Origin: Agaricus subrufescens
Lineage: Eukaryota; Basidiomycota; Agaricomycetes; Agaricales; Agaricaceae
NCBI GenBank assembly: GCA_029945375.1
Contig: CM057058.1
Span: 558,001 to 622,000, forward strand
Direction of reading: 5' to 3'
DNA length: 64,000 nt
Shown: piece by piece, positions 57,556-64,000 of the stretch
How the letters are laid out: each line of letters starts with the position of its first letter
Position numbering within the stretch: the first letter of the stretch is position 1
Notes under the pieces: model-generated
Database searches by the model: none
Seen by the model: the letters and a program-made list of their open reading frames with translations, nothing else
Told to the model about the DNA's origin: nothing
Translations under genes and position numbers: made by a program

Positions 57556-58944
57556 AGTGGTTCGTTAATCGTAAAATAAATCAAATTGTATAAAGGGTAT
57601 CAAAGGAGACCAGGAAGACCTATTATAGGCCGAAAATGAAAAGCTTTAAGCGAGCGGTAGAGCCATATGATTCTCACACAGCGAATTAAATGTACAGTAT
57701 ATCACAGTTAATTGCTATTTTGGGCATTATTTTAATCAACATCGTGAGTCTCAAGTGCATGTGAACTCAATCGAAAACGTAAGGTTGAACTTATTTTTTC
57801 AAGTAATGAACTTGATAAAACTCGGGAGATAAAAATTGATGACTCACTAAAAATTACCATCGACGGTACTATCCGCCATGTCAGATGGTTCCCTTGCAAG
57901 GAATATAACCCGACTACATAGTAGCGATAGAATAACCCCTTGTAGTCTGTTTTTTTCTTAGTGACTCGGGTTATGAGTACTTCAATTATATCTCGTAACA
58001 CTTACGTTGCGTATGTGTTTAAGCCCGTATTCTGCCAGAACTCTTCAGTAAGCCTGAGACAGAATCAAAAGGCAGGAGAACGTACGCGTGAGACACTCAT
58101 TCCGACCATGTTAGAAATGCCCAGAACTGCGTTTTGTTATCAAACTTCAATTGAGCCTGGCATTCAATGTGAGCTTACTCAGGTTGAAAATATAATAGTA
58201 AACTCCTTCGATGTCGAGGTCGGAATCAGATATGGATACTTTACAGAAGCATTTACACTCTCCCAAGCGACTCACCCACGTAATGGACCTTAAAGTACCA
58301 GGTTGAACTCGATCTTCTAGCTGGGATGTCCGAAGTCAGTGCGCATACAATTTTTCTGATATAGCAGTCGCACCTTCGACAGCTGGAATCAGCGTCAGCA
58401 CTACTACAACTGTGATTTGAGTCAGCGCTTCATGTTTGAAGGATTCGAGCTAAATAAGTACTTGTTTCCGTCAGTAATAAAACAGCCAGGCATGTTAATC
58501 CCCATATAAGAAATCCTGGGCTAATGCAAATGGTACCTCCTGAGGAGATATCGATATCTAGAAACCATCCATGGATTTGTATGACACGGAGAACTTTCGA
58601 ACGGTCGGCTCACATGAAGCGCCCGCCACCAGTCGATATAGAGCGTATGTTAATACAGGCGATTTAGATGCTATGAAGATTGATCCCGCAATTAAAAGGC
58701 GGCGGTTTTTATTCCAGATGGCCCATGTTCGGAGACCGATAATGGCTGAGTAGCAAATTTCTCAGCCCGTTAACACAAGTACAATCGAAATGAAGAGGCT
58801 TACTTTCTGATATTGCTAAACTAACGGAAATGACACCTCAAACAAGTTCAGTAGACAGTCCACCTGAAAGATCAAACTTAGACTCACACATCGTCCATAT
58901 GTCTCGCGTTTGACATGCCTAACCTCCTGGTGAGAATTATGGCC
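57556..58944. other. Intergenic, 1.4 kb, no supported gene
   Basis: A 110-codon plus-strand ORF (57961) and a 60-codon ORF (58571) have no family resemblance and no clear splice context. I see no gene here. Confidence 0.5.
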
Positions 58945-59357
58945 ACCATTTCATTAGACGGGGCCTACTTTTTGAGAGCTCGCGATCGTCCAATATTCTG
59001 TCCGAGCTGTTAGCACGTTCTCGTTCTTAGAGTAAGCTCCTACCTTCGAGGACCGCAACCACATAAACGTAAGGCAAGTACCTGTTTATGAGGAACAAAA
59101 CACCCCCCGCATTCAGAACTCCTCGTTTCCAAACCAGGTTGACCTGGGCATTTCTATAAGTAACTGTACATATAATACAGAACTGTCGTGTATACCTCTC
59201 GATCAAGCGTGCAAAGGTGATCAAAAACCTGCCTCAGGTTTGATACTTCCATTCCTCTTTGTAGTACTGGAGAATTGGCGCTCACCAGAATTGATGCTGT
59301 AACTAGGGCATAAACTCTAGTCCGAAAGGCAAGTGAATCTGCCGCATAGAATTCCAT
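58945..59357 (-). pseudogene. Truncated DUF6533 relic (copy 3)
   Basis: The relic follows copy 1 (3900-5391) exon for exon. Exon 1 has FRTRVYALVTASIL (59357 side), exon 2 VFDHLCTLDRE, exon 3 VNLVWKRGVLNAGG and NRYLPYVYVVAVLE, and exon 4 has EYWTIASSQK, corresponding to EYWSTTRSQN in copy 1. It then runs into a TAA within a few codons (about 58950) while faint nucleotide similarity fades. Splice donors and acceptors of the first three introns are preserved. The remaining transmembrane exons are missing. It is best read as a partial duplicate that lost its 3' half, less likely as a short expressed gene. Confidence 0.8.
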
Positions 59358-61805
59358 AGTTAGGATGAACTGTAAGGTACCGTCGAGTCGTGGCGCGGAA
59401 TCAGAAAAATGACAAGGCGGGCTGGCCGGTCAGTTTCTGAACCCTAGGGCTTCAGTGGTGCGGGAGGCGAGAAGAAGGTGATGACAAGTACATCCAAGTT
59501 TTATACGGAAAATGCCGTCCGCGATTGTGGAAAATGATGCACATTATGGACATCAAAGATGTCAAAAGTTAGATATCAAATACCTGAAGAGTATTTGTGA
59601 TTGGCTGTACCACATGCCGGTTAGTCACGCAGCAGTGAGAGTGATATTGGCGGTTGCTGAGAATCAGGAGAGTCATTGAGATAGATCATTATCAGTTTCA
59701 ATTTGGTGTTTGCGTTACTCAATTTGTCGTGTGACTAGAATCTGACAAAACTTTCGTTGGATCTTAATTGGATCTGAAATAACTGATCGATGTACAAGTG
59801 GAGACGCTGGCAGTCAAGCGGTCTCAAAATCGCATCAGTGAATCCGAATTCTTTGACTTGAACTTAGAAGCCGGAGGCCCCACATCCCCCCAGCCAGCTC
59901 ACACGCGCCCACTTGCCCCTCCCCGAGTTCGGTTTCAAGTGAGGTGAAGCAAATGAGAGAAGCAGAACAACCATTGCCGGTAACAGAGGTCGAGTCTCGC
60001 GTTATCTTCCTCTCAGAACATCACCTGTCAGGGGGACGAGTAGGCTTCAGCTCAGAGCTGGCTTCTTGTACTCTTTCTTTGACTATAATCCAATCTTGTT
60101 CTTGCATGCAGCAAGTGCTCCAACAGATTCCAAAATGGAACCTTCGACTCACGCGTTGGCACCGGCCTCAGCTTCTCGCTCTGTGATTGTGATTCTTCCG
60201 CTTATAGTCGAGAGGGCTTGTATTGATGAAATGTAGGGGAGTACTTATTTCTCCTTATATCCTGTCTATTAACATTTTTTTGGCAGTAAGGGAACTAAAT
60301 GGCATTCAAACATAGGAAGTGGGTTGAACAACTGGACGAGTGCACCTCCAATCGTTGTCACAAATCCGCTGCAACTGACGAACTCAAAATTGCGATATAC
60401 CGAGTTCAATGGCTTGAAGAAAGATCAATCCACTGATCCTATTCTAGTACATACGGCGCCAGCCTGAGTAAAAGACAAAACCAATGGCAACATTGCCGCC
60501 CCAAGAATCTTGTCTTCTGTCTTTCTGCCACTTGTCCTGACATTGACATGAAGCGAGAATATAGTTTTTGGACAGTCTCCGGCTCCGGCAGACTGGTAGA
60601 TCCCTGTGCTGTGCGGTAATACTCCGCCAATAACCAGGCGCTCTGAGATCAAAATTTCATTATTGATGTATTTGTTTGCTGATTACTAGTTCCCTTTGTC
60701 TTCCACCAACAACTTGAACGCGCCCCATGTTCAGTATTCCTCATCACTATAAAGCCCATGCGATTGAATCGAATACTCATATCACCCAGCACGAGAGAGA
60801 GCGAGGCGAATAGGCGGGAAGAATATAATCCACTAAGCGCCACTTCGCAGACAGGGCTGTGGACTCGGATTACTATTGGGAGTGAGAACCCTAAGGCAAT
60901 AATGTTACATTCATCTAGCGGCTCAATGCCTCAAAGTCTGAAAATTGATGCGAACGGATATTCAGCAATTGGTTGGTCATCAGTCCTATCGCGTTTAGTC
61001 ATGAAACATGTCCAGGCTGTAGAAACGGGTCGGCCTGGAAAGTGGATCGTTCCTCATGATTGTATTCTCCTGGTTGCTGATTATAGAGTATGCTCATCCA
61101 TGCCAGTATGACTTCAGCAGATGGCAATGCTGATGTATACTAGTGGCACTGTACTGGCGATAGCGGTGATATCAATAGTAATAAATAAGCACTTTGATAC
61201 CCCCGCTATCTCCGAGGCTACTAATCTATGCGTCCCATCTTTCTATGATCGGGGAGAAATGGAACGGAGTTGATAAGGATTAAGCAGCTGGTGTCATACT
61301 TGTGAACGCCACTTGAGGTATTCTCAGGGCAATTTAGGTAGGGCCACATGCAGCTGTCCTAGGGGAAAGTCTTCTCTCAGGCTTGCTTCTATCGAGGATG
61401 CCCGCTAATTTGAATTCTTTGCCGACTTCGAAAGTCGTATACATTGATACTTATCTTTCGCTCCCCTACATGTTTCTCACTCATCGTTTAAAGGACCCGC
61501 CACAATTCGCTTACCCTACAGACTCTATTCATCATCCTACCAAATTTAGTATTCAGGGGTATTTTGCATCTTCTCTGCTTCAGTTTCTACAGGGACCAGC
61601 GTCGACCCCCAAGGACTCACTCGGGAAATCCTTATCAAGTTCCAATTCTTCTCCACATTGCCGATGCGGCCAAGGCTCCGACAGTTATAAATCATAAATT
61701 CGTATAAAACTACAGTGCAACATCCATGAACGTCCACAAAATTTCTAACTAAAACGTATATTCAACGTTTGATCCGTCGTTAATCCATTCACAATAACAC
61801 CCACA
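59358..61805. other. Intergenic, 2.4 kb, no supported gene
   Basis: Several 60-117 codon ORFs lie here on both strands (for example 60758-61111 plus and 61383-61697 plus), without domains or exon chains. I see nothing else I can support. Confidence 0.5.
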
Positions 61806-64000
61806 CTAAGGGGTGTTCCTGAATCCCATCAGATACTGCATGGCTTGGAACGCCGACTATGAGGAAAGGCAATTAGCATTGTAAACACGTCTGAACCTAA
61901 GAACCATGAATCATACCTTTGGCGAGAATTGGGGTACCCTAACCATCCAAATCGTTAATTTGGAGTCGTTAGAAAAAAGAAATTGAAACCCACATATGAC
62001 CACTCAGTGCAACTTCGATATATGTCAGCCCTCGCTCGGTATGCGTATTGCCTAATGCTCCAACTCCATCTACAATAAATGTATCGTTTTCGATGGGAGT
62101 TTGGAAGCCCTGCTTGCCATTCCCTGCAATATCATTCGCGGATCAGCAGATGCATTAGGAACAGAGAGTAAGGTCACATACAAGTCATACTTGAGACGCA
62201 AAACAAACAGTAAGTCAAATCGTTCTTTTATATACGAGTGGCAGACTACTTACTTCTGAAGCACAATCCTCGTCCTTGAACACACCCACTCGTTAAAACA
62301 AAATGTGACAGAGGTAAAACGGCCGGCAGCTCACCCTTCAGCGATAAGAATAAAATCAGCCAAACCATGGATAATTACAGTGCGATTGCTCTTCTCAATT
62401 ACGTTTGGCAGAACGCTGAGGGCCGAAGGTAGACTTCCATCTCCATGAGGGAAGACATCTATATTGGAACATTCAGCCCAATCTACATTCGGAGGCGCAT
62501 GAATTGCTGCTTGGACGTCAGGTCTGTCAAAGTAGAGAGGGGAAAGCTGAATTTGCTCGAATGAGCCCCTGGCGTAGAAAAAGAGGAAGAACAATAAGAA
62601 ACATGACGTGCACTGATGAACCCAAAAAACAGCTTACGGGAAGCCTAGGACGTCCCAGAGAATTGGATAAGTGTCGAAAATGCGATAAATATTGAAAGCA
62701 GGATTGAGTTTGAGAGCCTCGTCGAAAATCATATCCCACACATCGCAGCCCGGGTCCGCTTCAGTTGACCTTCCTGGGAGTGGTAGAAGACCTTTTGGTG
62801 GATAGGTTACGAACTTCTCCATATAATCTGCGTAGTTGCAGCGAGCAGCGACGGCATCAAGGTTTTTCATAGCGGTTTGACTGTAGAAAGTTCAAGTATC
62901 TTGAGGAAAAACTACCAACTTGTACTCACTTAAAAGCGAAGACGTGCTCGTATTTATGAACAAAGTTGACTGCCGGAATTTGTTCTTGTACCACATCCCA
63001 TGAGAGGGAAGCTAGAGAAAAAAGTTAAGATCATTGATATAATAATACTTCATTACTTACGATCGGCAATCCAAATGCCTTGAAGATTCAAGTCAAGCTG
63101 GCCCGGATTCTCAAAAATGTGATTTGCGATGTCTGAATGCCAGAGTCAGCGATCTCTTATCTATCCGAGGAGAGTTTAGTAGTATTCACATGGCACATAA
63201 GTTCCAGCATACTATCAGAACGCATGTCAGTCTAGTCGTTTTCACAGGAATAACACCAATATTACGTACACTCTCGCCGGTGACGTAGAACTTTTTACCC
63301 TTCAATTCCGAAAATACGTTCAAGAATTGTTGTAAGAATCCAACCAGTTCGTTTGCAAGATCTTCTTCATTCTGGGTGAATCAAATATCAGTCAGGATTA
63401 CACAAAATCAATTGTTACGCTTACTCGGATATCAGGTTTTCCTTGTGAAAAACCCGTACCAACCGGTTGTTCAACCCATAACACACTAGACAAATTAGTC
63501 CAACTCCTGTCGTTGACCGTTGGTTTTGCCGTGCCAGTGGCCCACGAAAACGGCTAGTCGGAATCATGATTAGCCTGAATTCATGTCTAAAACTCAGATA
63601 CTTACGCCGTTCTCTTGGAGCAGCCCTTCTAGTGACGAACAACCCGGGCCTCCATTTGTCCAAAAGATCAAGTCATCAAGGCTTCCCTCCGGGCCGGGTG
63701 GGAAGAACCAGAAGAAAAGCTGTTCATGATGATATCAGAAAACCAGACAGAACATGAATCACTTCCATACAGATTTCATACCTTGCGAGTTTCGCCAGTT
63801 TTATTACTGATGGGCAACAACCCGGCCCAGCTCGGCCCAACATCGAAATCTACCTCAGGTATCGCCTTGCCATCAACCCAAAATTCTACGAGCGGTTACG
63901 GAGTCGCATCAGTGACGCTGTTCAGGGGGGGTCTATCTAGTGCCACACAACTCGCCTGATGCTTTCGGGTTGGAAAAGGTGATGTTTTTGACGCCAGCCG
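61806..64000 (-). CDS. Serine carboxypeptidase (peptidase family S10), 5'-partial
   Basis: This exopeptidase releases C-terminal residues and is usually secreted or vacuolar. The start lies beyond 64000, so signal peptide and propeptide are not visible. From the edge the exons read VKNITFSNP, then [59 protein letters not shown] (oxyanion-hole signature), [37 protein letters not shown] spliced to YAGTYVPYIANHIF (GESYAG, nucleophile Ser), [49 protein letters not shown] (catalytic Asp) and [10 protein letters not shown] joined to VPQFSP (catalytic His). The last exon ends YLMGFRNTP, with the TAG at 61808-61806. The full catalytic triad is present and about ten small introns interrupt it, so the visible part looks functional. 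Confidence 0.9.

Noticed and set aside
57961..58293. 110-codon plus-strand ORF after the MFS gene
   Set aside because: No hydrophobic pattern, domain or promoter context; likely chance in AT-rich intergenic DNA.
60758..61111. 117-codon plus-strand ORF
   Set aside because: Looks moderately protein-like but shows no recognisable motif and no flanking exons; left unannotated.

Overview
This window is nuclear DNA from a filamentous basidiomycete, most likely an Agaricomycete (mushroom-forming fungus). The evidence is internal. Genes are broken by many short (about 50-60 bp) GT-AG introns. Several families expanded in mushrooms are present: DUF6533 membrane proteins, a FunK1-type kinase, and NACHT NTPases of the kind usually annotated as 'nwd2'-like. 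Housekeeping genes are of fungal type (Yta7/ATAD2, TCF25/Rqc1, methylthioadenosine phosphorylase, an S10 carboxypeptidase). No tRNA, rRNA, CRISPR array or prokaryotic operon signal was seen. All exon joins are my own reading of splice sites and reading frames, so internal boundaries are approximate.

Layout. 0-11.6 kb: a band-7/SPFH protein, a DUF6533 membrane protein, an SH3 protein with polyacidic tracts, then a second DUF6533 gene. 11.9-14.7 kb (minus): TCF25/Rqc1, a ribosome quality control factor. 15.1-18.0 kb (minus): NACHT gene A. 18.0-22.7 kb: a gene-poor stretch with a degenerate tandem duplication. 22.7-29.8 kb: a multi-pass membrane protein and the Yta7/ATAD2-type AAA-bromodomain gene, divergent from a GC-rich promoter region. 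30.0-32.2 kb: a PPR-like, probably mitochondrial protein. 33.5-36.3 kb: a FunK1 kinase. 36.4-52.2 kb: a cluster of NACHT paralogs, with pseudogene B on the minus strand and then C, D, E and F in tandem on the plus strand. 52.6-53.7 kb (minus): methylthioadenosine phosphorylase. 55.5-57.6 kb: an MFS transporter. About 59 kb (minus): a truncated DUF6533 relic. 61.8-64.0 kb (minus): a serine carboxypeptidase cut by the window edge.

The most interesting part is the NACHT family (A-F). Intact members share one gene plan: a Pro/Ser/Gln-rich, rapidly diverging first exon; a tiny second exon encoding a YxGQGMF...TFID motif; a large exon with the NACHT NTPase and a following helical region; and two small exons ending in a conserved CxxC...HSG module that I cannot assign to a named domain. 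The copies show birth, decay and innovation. B is a pseudogene with a damaged Walker A. E has lost most of its NACHT core and carries a 515-bp solo-LTR-like insertion with its own TATA box. C has lost the exon-2 motif, carries a Glu-to-Gln change in Walker B, has a Tyr/Gln/Pro repeat tract and has internally duplicated its post-NACHT region. By analogy with fungal NLR-like proteins, the cluster may serve non-self recognition or regulated cell death, but nothing in the sequence alone proves this.
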